This document shows positions 49,501-57,764 of a stretch of 64,000 nucleotides of DNA, one piece after another (position 1 is the first letter of the stretch; each line of letters begins with the position of its first letter). Below the pieces are notes generated by a model. That model made no database searches and was not told where the DNA came from. It saw only the letters and a list, made by a program, of their open reading frames with translations. The position numbers and the translations under genes are program-made. Origin of the DNA: Heliomarina baculiformis (GTDB lineage Bacteria > Pseudomonadota > Alphaproteobacteria > Rhodobacterales > Rhodobacteraceae); contig NZ_JAIMIC010000003.1 of NCBI RefSeq assembly GCF_019966545.1, positions 361,380 to 425,379 of the forward strand, read 5' to 3'.

Positions 49501-52500
49501 TCAGAAAAGGAAGCTGGTGGCGTTCAGTTCAGCAAAGTCGACGTCGAGCAGGGTGATGGTACCGTGGCCGGTAGTGACGAGGGTGTCATCGCCCGAGGCC
49601 TCGATGCTCATCCGGTTCATCGATGCGCTCTTGAAGCTGAATTCGATCACGTCGCGGCCGATGTTGAAATCGGTGATCGTATCGTCGCCGTGATCGCGGC
49701 CAAAGACGAAAGTATCCTGACCTTTGCGTCCGCTGAGCTCGTCGTCGCCTCGGCCACCGGTCAGGGTGTCATTGCCCTTGCCGCCATAAAGAATGTCATC
49801 GCCATGGCCGCCGAACAGCAGGTCTACACCCTTGTGACCTCGCAGGATGTCGTTGTCTGCATTGCCATAGAGTTTGTCATTGCCGGCCTTGCCGCGCATG
49901 ACGTCATTCCCGGCACCCGCCTTGACGGTTTCGTTACCGCCGACCCCGACAAAGACATCGTCGCCTTCGGTGGCAATGATCTTGTTGACATTGGTCACGA
50001 TGGCACTGCTTTTCAGCACCCGGTCCACGACGTCGCCATTGAGCGCCGAGCGGCTCAGGCCGCTGGTATCGGAGAGCGCGATATCGGCGAGGCTTTTTGC
50101 CATCTGGTCGTTCGCGCCCTGACGGGCTTCGACGCGGTAGGACGGGTTGCCGTGATCGTCATCCAGGCCAAGCTCACCGGCGAGGGCGGAGTCCGAGTTG
50201 ATTGCCTTGATCTTGACGCCCTTGGTGTCGTCGCCATCCGGACCGCCGACCTTGACCTTGCGATAGCCGGTGCCATCCAGAAGCTGGCCGATTTCAAGAA
50301 CCGCGCGGGCCGAATTGCCGGGGCCCGGGGCAGGGCCGGGACCCGGGGTCTCGGGCTCTTCGGGGTCGGTCACCTCGGTGATGTCTTCCGGTTCTTCGGG
50401 GTCGGTCACCTCGGTGACGTCTTCCGGTTCTTCGGGGTCCGTGACCTCGGTGACGTCCTCGGGCGCTTCCGGCTCGTCTACCTCCGGAGCTGTCGGTTCG
50501 GGGACCTCGGGCGTTTCCGGTTCTTCCGGCTCGGTGACTTCGACCACCTTCAGGTAGTCGGTGGTCAGCGCTTCGAACAGGCCCGCATCCGACTGGGCGC
50601 TGTTTTCGTCGCCGATGGTCTGTTCGGTCAGGACGCCGCTGCCGGAGCCCACCGCGCCAAGCAGCAGGGTGACCTTGTCGGTATCGTAGTCGATCAGGAT
50701 CTTGACGTTCTGATCGCTGGCAAGTCCGGTGATCTCGACGGCACCGAATTTCCCGATCAGCTCATCCACTCGGATAAGATCGTATTTCGCCTGTCCCAGA
50801 GCCGAGATCGCCGATACGTCCACGATCAGGGTCGCATCGCCGAGGTTGACCCCGGACCGTACGCCGTTTCCGTCTTCGTCGAACCGGCCCGAGTGGAATT
50901 CCGAGATGGTGCCGATCTCGCCGTTTTCCGACTTGAACTTGAGCTTGGAGTCTTCGGAGAGGAGGAAGACCGCCGTATCGCCTTTGTCGCCGTCAAAGCC
51001 GACCTTGGAATCGCCGCCGGTGACGACGATCTTGTTCCTGTCGCCCAGCACGTAGGCCGCGTCGTCCGAGGCGAGGATGACCTGTGCGTTGTCCGTCACC
51101 CTGAGATCGGCGCTGCCGGTGAAGATCCCAGTATTGGCGAAACGGCCGCCATCGGCATTGATGCTCAGGCGGTCGGTGTCAGTATAGCCGTTGATCCATA
51201 CCTGGCCGGCGGAATCGATGCTGAGTTCGCCGCCTTCCTTCTCGACCTGGAGTTCGCCGGTCAACTCGAGGCGGCCGCTCTTGACGCTGAGGCGCCCGTC
51301 GGCCCCGAAGGCCAGATTTTCGAGCACGGTTGTGCCGCCGAAATTCACCCAGTTGCCGGCCAGATCGACGGAATCGCCGTCCTGCGTGCCGGGGAGGTCT
51401 TCGGTATCCCAGTTCAGCCGGTTGTCCCAACGCACCCCATCGCCCAGTTCGTCCGGGACGAAACGCAGGGTGACAGCCTCGCTGCGCAGTTCGGTGGACA
51501 GGCCGAAAGCGGTCTGGAAGAAGGCGTTTATCAGGTCGGCATCCACGACAGTGTCCAGCTCGCCCTGTACCTGGCTGCGCAGGAAGTTGGCCAGATCGGC
51601 AATGCTCGCGGTTTTCGTGCCCAGAAGCTGGGCGGTGAAGTTCTGGATCGTCGTCTCGTTCAGCGCGGCGAAATCCAGACCGTCGGTGTTCTGGTTCTGG
51701 AAATCGGGATCGCGGGTGCCGCCGGCCCAGTTATAGACGATCGTGTCGTTGTAATAGGGATCGTCCCGGCCATGGGCCAGCGCGGTATGGGTGATCGTCT
51801 TGGCGGCCAGCTCGTCGGGGTCATTCGGGTTGGCCAGATGCGTTACGATGTTGTTCACAAGCGTCGCCATATAGCCGAGGTTGTTGACCCCGAGGGTCAC
51901 GGCGGCCGATTGGCCCTCGGCGACGCGGTGGGCGCCGGAGGTCAGCACGTTGTTGCTGAACAGGGTGTAGTTCCCGGCCTGTTCGAGGCCGGTTTCGCTG
52001 TTTACCCCGCCACCGGCGAACATGACGCCGGCGTTGCTGTCCAGGAACAGGTTGTCTTCGATATACCCGCCCGAGCGGATCTGGGCATCATTCCCGGCGC
52101 CCCGCATGATGATGTTGTCGCGTAGGTTGATGCCATTGTTGTTCGTCTGGATGTAGATGTTGTGGCTGGCCATGCTGGGCGGCTGTTCGCCATTGGTCTC
52201 ATAGCCATCGACCCATCCGGCATGATCGAAAAAGGTGTTTTCGATCAGGGCATCCTTGGTGCTGGACACGTATATGCCCGCGATCCGGTCCGGGATCGCG
52301 GCCCAGTCCTCGCGCCCGTCGTTCGGCTCTTCCAGATGCACGTCATAGATGCTGGAATTGCGCAGGGTGATCCCGCTCATCGTCGTGCCGATGCCTTGGA
52401 CGATCATGTCCTTCTTGGTGAACTCGACATTCTCGAACAGCAGGTTGTTGCCCGCGTAGAGCAGGGCGCCGCCGGTGAAATGCAGATCCTGGATGACGAC

Positions 52501-53418
52501 ATTGTCGCTGCCGCTCTTGAAGGAAACGAGCACCGAGTTGATGACCGGACGGTCGCCTTCACCATAGGCCCCTACATAGAGAGGATTGAGTTCGGATTCC
52601 CCGTTGGCATTGTTGATCAGGATCGAATGGCTGAGATCGTCATATTCATAGCCGCGTTCGAAAAGCAGCCAGTCGGACGATCCGCCTTCCTCGTTGAGCA
52701 GCCCGGTCCACAGGGTCTTGGCGGCATCCACCGCCAGTGCCATCTCCGGCGACGAGCCGTATTCCTCGTGTTCGATCAGAAAGGCGCTGTTGACCTTCCA
52801 GAGCGCCACGCCCTCGATATCGGCGATGTCCTGCAGCGTCAGCGCGTCTTCCGAGCCCGAGACATGTACCTTGCGATGGTTATCGCCATGTTCGACGACC
52901 GTCCGGTCGTTTACGTCGGTTTCCAGCTTGTAATAGTTGCCGACGCCCCAGCCCGCACCCTGTTCGCCTTCGGTGACATCCACGTTGACCGTGCGGTCCT
53001 CGATCTCGCCGTTTGCATAGGTGACCCGGATGTCAAAGTTGATATCCGCATCCGACCCGGACTTGGTCAGCACCAGGGCCAGCGTATTGTCCGGATTGAC
53101 GGTGACATTGCCATGCTCGCCCTTGGTGAGCACCTCGATGCTGGCGATGTCGTCTTCGTCGATGGTCAGGGTGGTGACCCGTCCTTCGATCGCGGAGCTT
53201 TCGATCGGGTCACCGATCGAAATGGCCTGACTTTCGGCGGCGGTGCTGCCGGAAGAGACTTTCTGCGCCTCGGCGCTGGTGTTGCCTAGCGGATCGGCGA
53301 GGACGGCGGCGGACAGGGCTCCTGAGAACGCGATCGCCATCTTAAATCCGCCCCTGCTGAAGGGCGCTTGTTTCTTTTTGCGTGGAGCGGAGAATGACAT
53401 CATCCGCGCAGACTGCAT
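49501..53418 (-). CDS. secreted RTX protein with a beta-helix module
   Basis: This 1305-residue acidic protein has a beta-helix region at about 280-560 with GAYGEG at 283-288, AGWVDGY at 400-406, ASHNIYIQTNNNG and RGAGNDAQIRSGG at about 439-451. It shares these, in order, with the spike-like protein at 26228-29407. A Glu/Pro/Thr linker (960-1035) contains three copies of a 12-residue repeat. The C-terminal part holds calcium-binding GGxGxD-type nonapeptides (about 1160-1235), and the protein ends in NATSFLF, as in type I secretion substrates. No cleavable Sec signal is clear. It may be a polysaccharide-binding or lyase protein held in the matrix by calcium. No T1SS transporter genes are in this window. 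Confidence 0.85.
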   Translation of the reverse strand: MQSARMMSFSAPRKKKQAPFSRGGFKMAIAFSGALSAAVLADPLGNTSAEAQKVSSGSTAAESQAISIGDPIESSAIEGRVTTLTIDEDDIASIEVLTKGEHGNVTVNPDNTLALVLTKSGSDADINFDIRVTYANGEIEDRTVNVDVTEGEQGAGWGVGNYYKLETDVNDRTVVEHGDNHRKVHVSGSEDALTLQDIADIEGVALWKVNSAFLIEHEEYGSSPEMALAVDAAKTLWTGLLNEEGGSSDWLLFERGYEYDDLSHSILINNANGESELNPLYVGAYGEGDRPVINSVLVSFKSGSDNVVIQDLHFTGGALLYAGNNLLFENVEFTKKDMIVQGIGTTMSGITLRNSSIYDVHLEEPNDGREDWAAIPDRIAGIYVSSTKDALIENTFFDHAGWVDGYETNGEQPPSMASHNIYIQTNNNGINLRDNIIMRGAGNDAQIRSGGYIEDNLFLDSNAGVMFAGGGVNSETGLEQAGNYTLFSNNVLTSGAHRVAEGQSAAVTLGVNNLGYMATLVNNIVTHLANPNDPDELAAKTITHTALAHGRDDPYYNDTIVYNWAGGTRDPDFQNQNTDGLDFAALNETTIQNFTAQLLGTKTASIADLANFLRSQVQGELDTVVDADLINAFFQTAFGLSTELRSEAVTLRFVPDELGDGVRWDNRLNWDTEDLPGTQDGDSVDLAGNWVNFGGTTVLENLAFGADGRLSVKSGRLELTGELQVEKEGGELSIDSAGQVWINGYTDTDRLSINADGGRFANTGIFTGSADLRVTDNAQVILASDDAAYVLGDRNKIVVTGGDSKVGFDGDKGDTAVFLLSEDSKLKFKSENGEIGTISEFHSGRFDEDGNGVRSGVNLGDATLIVDVSAISALGQAKYDLIRVDELIGKFGAVEITGLASDQNVKILIDYDTDKVTLLLGAVGSGSGVLTEQTIGDENSAQSDAGLFEALTTDYLKVVEVTEPEEPETPEVPEPTAPEVDEPEAPEDVTEVTDPEEPEDVTEVTDPEEPEDITEVTDPEEPETPGPGPAPGPGNSARAVLEIGQLLDGTGYRKVKVGGPDGDDTKGVKIKAINSDSALAGELGLDDDHGNPSYRVEARQGANDQMAKSLADIALSDTSGLSRSALNGDVVDRVLKSSAIVTNVNKIIATEGDDVFVGVGGNETVKAGAGNDVMRGKAGNDKLYGNADNDILRGHKGVDLLFGGHGDDILYGGKGNDTLTGGRGDDELSGRKGQDTFVFGRDHGDDTITDFNIGRDVIEFSFKSASMNRMSIEASGDDTLVTTGHGTITLLDVDFAELNATSFLF
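50354..50461. repeat. three tandem 36-bp repeats inside the RTX gene
   Basis: Three adjacent 36-base units (50354-50389, 50390-50425, 50426-50461) encode the 12-residue repeat TEVTDPEEPEDV of the Pro/Glu linker. Units one and two differ at two positions, and unit three at a few more. The near-identical units could gain or lose copies by slippage, changing linker length between strains. Confidence 0.85.
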
Positions 53419-53903
53419 CGTCGATTACCCGAAGAAAAGAAATTTTGTGACCTCGTTACTGCTGGTCTGACGTGCAGACATGTCCCGTACCCCGGAATCT
53501 TTGCTATCCATGCTCTGTGGTGATTTTTGGCGCTGCGTCGGGCAGGATTATGTTTCGATGTGGCGTAAATCGGCACGGTGTTCTTATTCCTGCCCAAATT
53601 CGGTGGCGTCGGGGCTAAAGCATTTGAAAATCAGCTGCTTGATAAATTTTTTGAGCGGCGAAAAAATGCTGGACGGGCAGCGTGCCACCGCCGATCGGGA
53701 CCGATCGGGGTATTCTGTTTTTTGGGCAGTGGTCGTTTTCTTGCCTGTTCTTGGCTACGCCCCGCCGATCCATCGGCAAAAGTGGTGATTTCCGGGCGGG
53801 AATCGTGCGGTGCCGCGCTTGAGGCCCCCGTCACGGGTGCCTGGTTATCGGGCGGCGTCCCGGGTCACGACCCGTGGGGCGGCGGTGCCGCGCATCCCGG
53901 GCT
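53419..53903. promoter_or_regulatory. 485-base intergenic region upstream of the RTX gene
   Basis: This is the largest gap in the window. It contains the RTX promoter (minus strand), likely near the AT-rich 53440-53660. It also contains the end of the GT-C gene, with a hairpin at 53861-53874. The composition is more AT-rich than the neighbours, and it may carry regulatory sites for the RTX gene. Small open frames here were not accepted as genes. Confidence 0.4.
53861..53874 (-). terminator. short hairpin behind the GT-C gene
   Basis: A five-base-pair stem, CGGGT with ACCCG, encloses a CACG loop in a GC-rich tract 30 bases after the stop of the GT-C gene (53904). It lacks a T-tract and is short, so its function as a terminator is tentative. 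Confidence 0.3.
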
Positions 53904-55646
53904 TCAGGTGCCGAGCTGTTCGACGATGACCTTTGTCACGCGGCCGTCGGTGTCGCGTTCGAGGCGAATCCCCGGGGCCTCGCGGATGCGGTCGCGGCGG
54001 ATATGCGAAAGGCTGCTCTCCATGATCGGCAGGTCCGGAAAGGAGAGGGGCACGTAATCGCGTTCAAAGGCGGGCGCGTCGGTAAACCCCGAGGCGGCGG
54101 CGAAATTGATCGCGCCGAAGATATAGTCGGGTTTCTTCTCTTCGAAGATATAGGTTTCGAGAAAGGCCCTGTCCTGCATGTGCTTGGCGATGTTGCGATC
54201 CACCAGCCCGCCGAGATCCACCAGCCCGATGCTCCGGTCATAGCTGATGCCGCCGGCGTCGTGATGGGCAAGCACCGGGGATTCGATGTCGAGCTGGCGC
54301 GAGAGGCGGGCGAAATTCCAGCCGATCTCGGAGACCACGGCCAGCGGGGTGGTGGGATGGGCCCGGAACCGGTCGAGCTGGATGACGGTCGAGGTGAGCA
54401 GGATGACAGAGACCACGGCGCAGAGGCCCTGCCGGCTGGGAAAGCGTTTCGTTCCCGGCAGGGACAGGGTCGCGGCCAGAACGAACAGCCCGGTCGCGGG
54501 CATCAGGAAGCGGTATTCGCCCATCCAGTCGCCCTTGGCCCAGATCACGAAGAACATATGACCGGCAAGCACCGTGAGAAGCACCATGCGGTCGGGCCGA
54601 TCACCTTGCGGGGCGGCGAGAAAGGCGAGCGGCAGCAGCAGGATCAGGCCGGAATCGCGCAGTCCCGCAAGTACGTATTGCCAGCCGCCGCCAAAGGGGT
54701 TGAATAGTCCCGAGACGCTGCTGGCGGAGGCCTTGGCGTAATAGGGGTTGGGCATCGGGTCGCCGAAATAGAGCATCCGCCATGTCATCAACGCCACGAA
54801 GGCGGCAAAGGGCAGGGCGGCCAGCACCAGGTTGGCGGGCAGCTCAAACAAACCGGTCCGCACCCGCGAGCGCCAGAGCGCGCCCGCGAATACGGCGATG
54901 ACGATGATCGGCGTTTCCGGGCGGGTGAGGACCAGCAGCGACAAGAGAAGGGCCACGACGGGGCGCCATGACTGCAGCGTAGCAGCGGCAAGCACCGTCA
55001 GGGTCAGCAACAGGGCCTGCAGCGCATGTTCCTGTCCCGAGGAGGACCAGACGACGAAGGGGCTCGTGGAAACGGCAATACCGGTCAGGGCGACCGCAAG
55101 GGCGCTGCGGGTCTGCCGCCAGACGAGGACGAGGCAGGTCAGAAGAAGCAGGGCGCCAAAGGCGGTGCCGAGCGCCTTGGCGGCAAGCGGGATGTCCCCG
55201 CCCAGAAAGTGGACCAGCGCGAGGGTCAGCATCCAGAGCGAGCTGGAATAGCCTTCGGTCGGGGCGGCGTCGTGACGGAAGGTGACGCGGCCGGTTTCCG
55301 CAAGCGAGCGGCTATAGGAGAAAGTGATGCCAGAATCGTCGATCCACCAGCCGCTCATCTGCTGGCAGAACATCAGGAAGGTCGTCCCCAGCAGCAGCGA
55401 CAGGACGACAAGGCCACCGGCGGCGGGTCCGGCGGGACCGGCCCTGCGGTCGAGAACCATGGCCAGCGCGAGGGCGAAGAGCCCCAGGCCAAAGCCGCGC
55501 ATCACCCAGAACCGGTCGGCGACCGCGCCTTCGAGATGGGACATGCGCGTGAGCAGCTCTGCCGGCAGCACCAGGGCGGCAAGGCCCAGCCCCAGCAGAA
55601 CGAGAAGCGCAAAGAGCCAGACAGGGGAGAGTTTGGATGTGAACAT
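53904..55646 (-). CDS. GT-C membrane glycosyltransferase, AftB-like arabinofuranosyltransferase candidate
   Basis: The protein has 580 residues from the ATG at 55646. The frame extends a further 44 codons upstream without membrane character. There are about eleven hydrophobic segments and a C-terminal periplasmic domain from about 430. The first periplasmic loop contains an acidic pair, WWIDDSGITF at 101-109, and TEGYSSSLWMLTLALVHF, the pattern of GT-C enzymes such as mycobacterial AftB, where the D-D pair is essential. It is divergent from the ubiA-gtrA-dprE1-dprE2 genes. The DDxxxxF..EGYSSSLW layout fits the use of decaprenyl-phosphoryl-arabinose. Substrate assignment is inferred from context. 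Confidence 0.72.
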   Translation of the reverse strand: MFTSKLSPVWLFALLVLLGLGLAALVLPAELLTRMSHLEGAVADRFWVMRGFGLGLFALALAMVLDRRAGPAGPAAGGLVVLSLLLGTTFLMFCQQMSGWWIDDSGITFSYSRSLAETGRVTFRHDAAPTEGYSSSLWMLTLALVHFLGGDIPLAAKALGTAFGALLLLTCLVLVWRQTRSALAVALTGIAVSTSPFVVWSSSGQEHALQALLLTLTVLAAATLQSWRPVVALLLSLLVLTRPETPIIVIAVFAGALWRSRVRTGLFELPANLVLAALPFAAFVALMTWRMLYFGDPMPNPYYAKASASSVSGLFNPFGGGWQYVLAGLRDSGLILLLPLAFLAAPQGDRPDRMVLLTVLAGHMFFVIWAKGDWMGEYRFLMPATGLFVLAATLSLPGTKRFPSRQGLCAVVSVILLTSTVIQLDRFRAHPTTPLAVVSEIGWNFARLSRQLDIESPVLAHHDAGGISYDRSIGLVDLGGLVDRNIAKHMQDRAFLETYIFEEKKPDYIFGAINFAAASGFTDAPAFERDYVPLSFPDLPIMESSLSHIRRDRIREAPGIRLERDTDGRVTKVIVEQLGT

Positions 55647-55902
55647 GGCTTGGATTCTGGACCGTGGAGGCGGCCCGGGGGCCGGTTTCACGGAATGAAT
55701 ACATGTCAGGAGGCGTTTGCCGAGTGTCGGGGCTGAATATTTTGTCAAAATATCGGAGTATTTTCGCCTGCAGGCCAAGTTCCGTCGAAAATTGGGGCGG
55801 TTGTCCGGAAAATTTCTTGCCGGTTACCGGATCTGCATATTCAATTCAAAGTAGTGATTTACGTTTTGAAAGATTTTAGTTTTATAACGAAAGCAATCAA
55901 TT
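55647..55902. promoter_or_regulatory. divergent intergenic region of the arabinose module
   Basis: This 256-base gap separates the GT-C gene (minus) from the ubiA-type gene (plus). It is clearly AT-rich at 55735-55900, ending in a T/A-rich stretch just before the ATG at 55903. The promoters for both arms of the arabinose module should lie here. Confidence 0.4.
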
Positions 55903-57345
55903 ATGAACAGAGAACAAGGGGAAATCGCGGCGCCCGTCCTTGCCGTGGATCTCGATGGCACTCTGCTGCGTTCCGACATGCTCTACGAGAGCTTCTGGTC
56001 GGCTTTCAGTAAAGATTGGACAACACCGTTTCGCGCCATGGGGGCATTGTCGGGGGGCCGCAGCGCGCTCAAGCGGCGGCTGGCCGGGGCGGCGGACATC
56101 GATGTGAGCACCCTGCCTTACGATGCGGCCGTGATCGAGTACATCAGGGCATGGCGCGACAGGGGAGGGCGTGCGGCGCTGGTGACGGCCAGCGATCAGG
56201 GCCTTGGCGAACGGATCGCCGGACATCTCGGCATTTTCGACGAGGTGCATGGCTCGGACGGAGAGCGCAATCTCAAGGGGCCGGCCAAGGCCGCGTTTCT
56301 CAAGCAGCGTTTCGGGGCAGGGGGCTATGCCTATATGGGCGATGCCAATGCCGATATTCCGGTCTGGAAAGACGCGGGGCGCATCGTCACGGTCAATGTG
56401 CCGAACAGCCTGCGGGGGCAGGTCGACAAAATGGGCCCCGAGACCGAACACCTGAATACAACGGGCAACCCGAGCGCCGCCTATATCAAGGCGCTGCGCC
56501 CGCACCAGTGGCTCAAGAACGTGCTGATCTTTCTGCCGATGCTGGCCGCGCACCAGTTCACGCTGGCGACCTTCTGGCAGAGCCTTGTCGCCTTCATCGC
56601 CTTTTCGCTGATCGCCTCGAGCGTCTATCTCGTCAACGATCTGCTCGACCTCAAGGCCGACAGGGCGCATCCGCGCAAATGCAACCGGCCGCTGGCGGCG
56701 GGGGCGATCCCGATCGCCCATGGCAGTTTCCTGTTCATCGGGCTGATCGCCATCGGCGCGGTGATCGCGCTGTTCCTCGGGCCGGCGTTCTTTGTCGCCC
56801 TGCTGGCCTATTACGTCATCACCACGGCCTATTCGCTGACGCTCAAGCGGCGGGTGGTGATCGATATCTGCACCCTTGCCGGGCTGTACACGATGCGGAT
56901 CATCGCCGGGGCCGCGGCCACGGGAATCATGCTGTCGATCTGGCTGCTGGCCTTCTCGATCTTCTTCTTTTTCTCGCTCGCCGCGATCAAGCGGCAGGCC
57001 GAGCTGATCGACAACCTTGCCCGCGGCAAGCTCAAGGCGTCGGGGCGGGGCTATCACGTGGAGGACCTGCCGGTCATCTCGATGATGGCGATCGGGGCCG
57101 GGTTCGTTTCGGTGCTGGTGATGACACTGTTCATCACCTCCGAGGACGTGGTGATCCTCTATTCCTCGCCGATGGTGCTGAGCGGGATCTGCTGCGTGCT
57201 GCTCTACTGGATTTCGCGGATCGTGATGCTGACCCATCGCGGTCACATGCATGACGATCCGGTGGTCTTTGCGGCGCGCGACCGCAACAGCCAGGTCTGT
57301 GCCCTGCTGATGGCGGGTTTTGCCTTTGCGGGGGCGGTATTGTGA
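55903..57345 (+). CDS. HAD-UbiA fusion, decaprenyl-phosphoryl-5-phosphoribose synthase-like
   Basis: This 480-residue protein has two parts. Residues 1-180 are a HAD phosphatase-like domain with LAVDLDGTLLRSD (DLDGT at 16-20), VTASDQG and YMGDANADIPVW. Residues 190-480 are a UbiA-type prenyltransferase with about nine membrane segments, RPHQWLKNVLIFLP, and the Asp-rich motif NDLLDLKADRAHP at 245-257. UbiA of mycobacteria (Rv3806c) makes decaprenyl-phosphoryl-5-phosphoribose, and the 5-phosphate must then be removed. The HAD domain is a natural candidate for that step. A similar HAD-UbiA protein belongs to the Azorhizobium Nod-factor arabinosylation operon, as far as I recall. It overlaps gtrA by four bases. 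Confidence 0.82.
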   Translation: MNREQGEIAAPVLAVDLDGTLLRSDMLYESFWSAFSKDWTTPFRAMGALSGGRSALKRRLAGAADIDVSTLPYDAAVIEYIRAWRDRGGRAALVTASDQGLGERIAGHLGIFDEVHGSDGERNLKGPAKAAFLKQRFGAGGYAYMGDANADIPVWKDAGRIVTVNVPNSLRGQVDKMGPETEHLNTTGNPSAAYIKALRPHQWLKNVLIFLPMLAAHQFTLATFWQSLVAFIAFSLIASSVYLVNDLLDLKADRAHPRKCNRPLAAGAIPIAHGSFLFIGLIAIGAVIALFLGPAFFVALLAYYVITTAYSLTLKRRVVIDICTLAGLYTMRIIAGAAATGIMLSIWLLAFSIFFFFSLAAIKRQAELIDNLARGKLKASGRGYHVEDLPVISMMAIGAGFVSVLVMTLFITSEDVVILYSSPMVLSGICCVLLYWISRIVMLTHRGHMHDDPVVFAARDRNSQVCALLMAGFAFAGAVL

Positions 57346-57764
57346 GTCTTGGCACGCTGGTTTTCCGCTATGCGGCCTTTGCAGTGATCGCGACCATCGC
57401 CAATCTCGGCACCCAGCGTCTTGTCCTGGCCTGGGACGAGAGCGCGGTCGGTTTCGCGCTGGCGGTGTTCATGGGCACGCTGGTCGGGCTGGTGATCAAA
57501 TACCTGTTGGACAAGCGCTGGATCTTTGCCGACGTCTCGACCGGGCTGCAGGCCCATAGCCGCAAGTTCACGCTCTATACCATCATGGGGCTGGTCACGA
57601 CGGCGATCTTCTGGGGCACCGAGACCGCGTTCTGGCTGATCTGGCACACCGATGCGATGCGCGAGCTCGGCGCGGTGCTGGGGCTCGCCGTGGGCTATGT
57701 GGTGAAATACAACCTCGACCGGCGGTTCGTGTTCTCGCCCCCGGCGCGCGAGGCGGCATCATGA
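57342..57764 (+). CDS. GtrA-family membrane protein
   Basis: This 140-residue protein starts with GTG at 57342, overlapping the ubiA-type stop. It has four hydrophobic segments with the GtrA-type LVIKYLLDKRWIFAD and VVKYNLDRRFVFSP motifs in two repeats. GtrA proteins are thought to flip or anchor polyprenyl-linked sugars. The mycobacterial homologue Rv3789 sits beside dprE1 and is linked to arabinan synthesis. A role in handling decaprenyl-phosphoryl-arabinose at the membrane fits. It overlaps the next GT-C gene by four bases (ATGA). Confidence 0.88.
   Translation: MSLGTLVFRYAAFAVIATIANLGTQRLVLAWDESAVGFALAVFMGTLVGLVIKYLLDKRWIFADVSTGLQAHSRKFTLYTIMGLVTTAIFWGTETAFWLIWHTDAMRELGAVLGLAVGYVVKYNLDRRFVFSPPAREAAS

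Noticed and set aside
49564-52125. An 853-codon plus-strand frame antisense to the RTX gene
   Set aside because: It shows no family motifs and lies wholly opposite a gene with clear beta-helix and calcium-binding repeats.
53480-53788. A 102-codon frame in the 485-base gap upstream of the RTX gene
   Set aside because: There is no ribosome binding site or family pattern, and the region is better explained as a promoter region.
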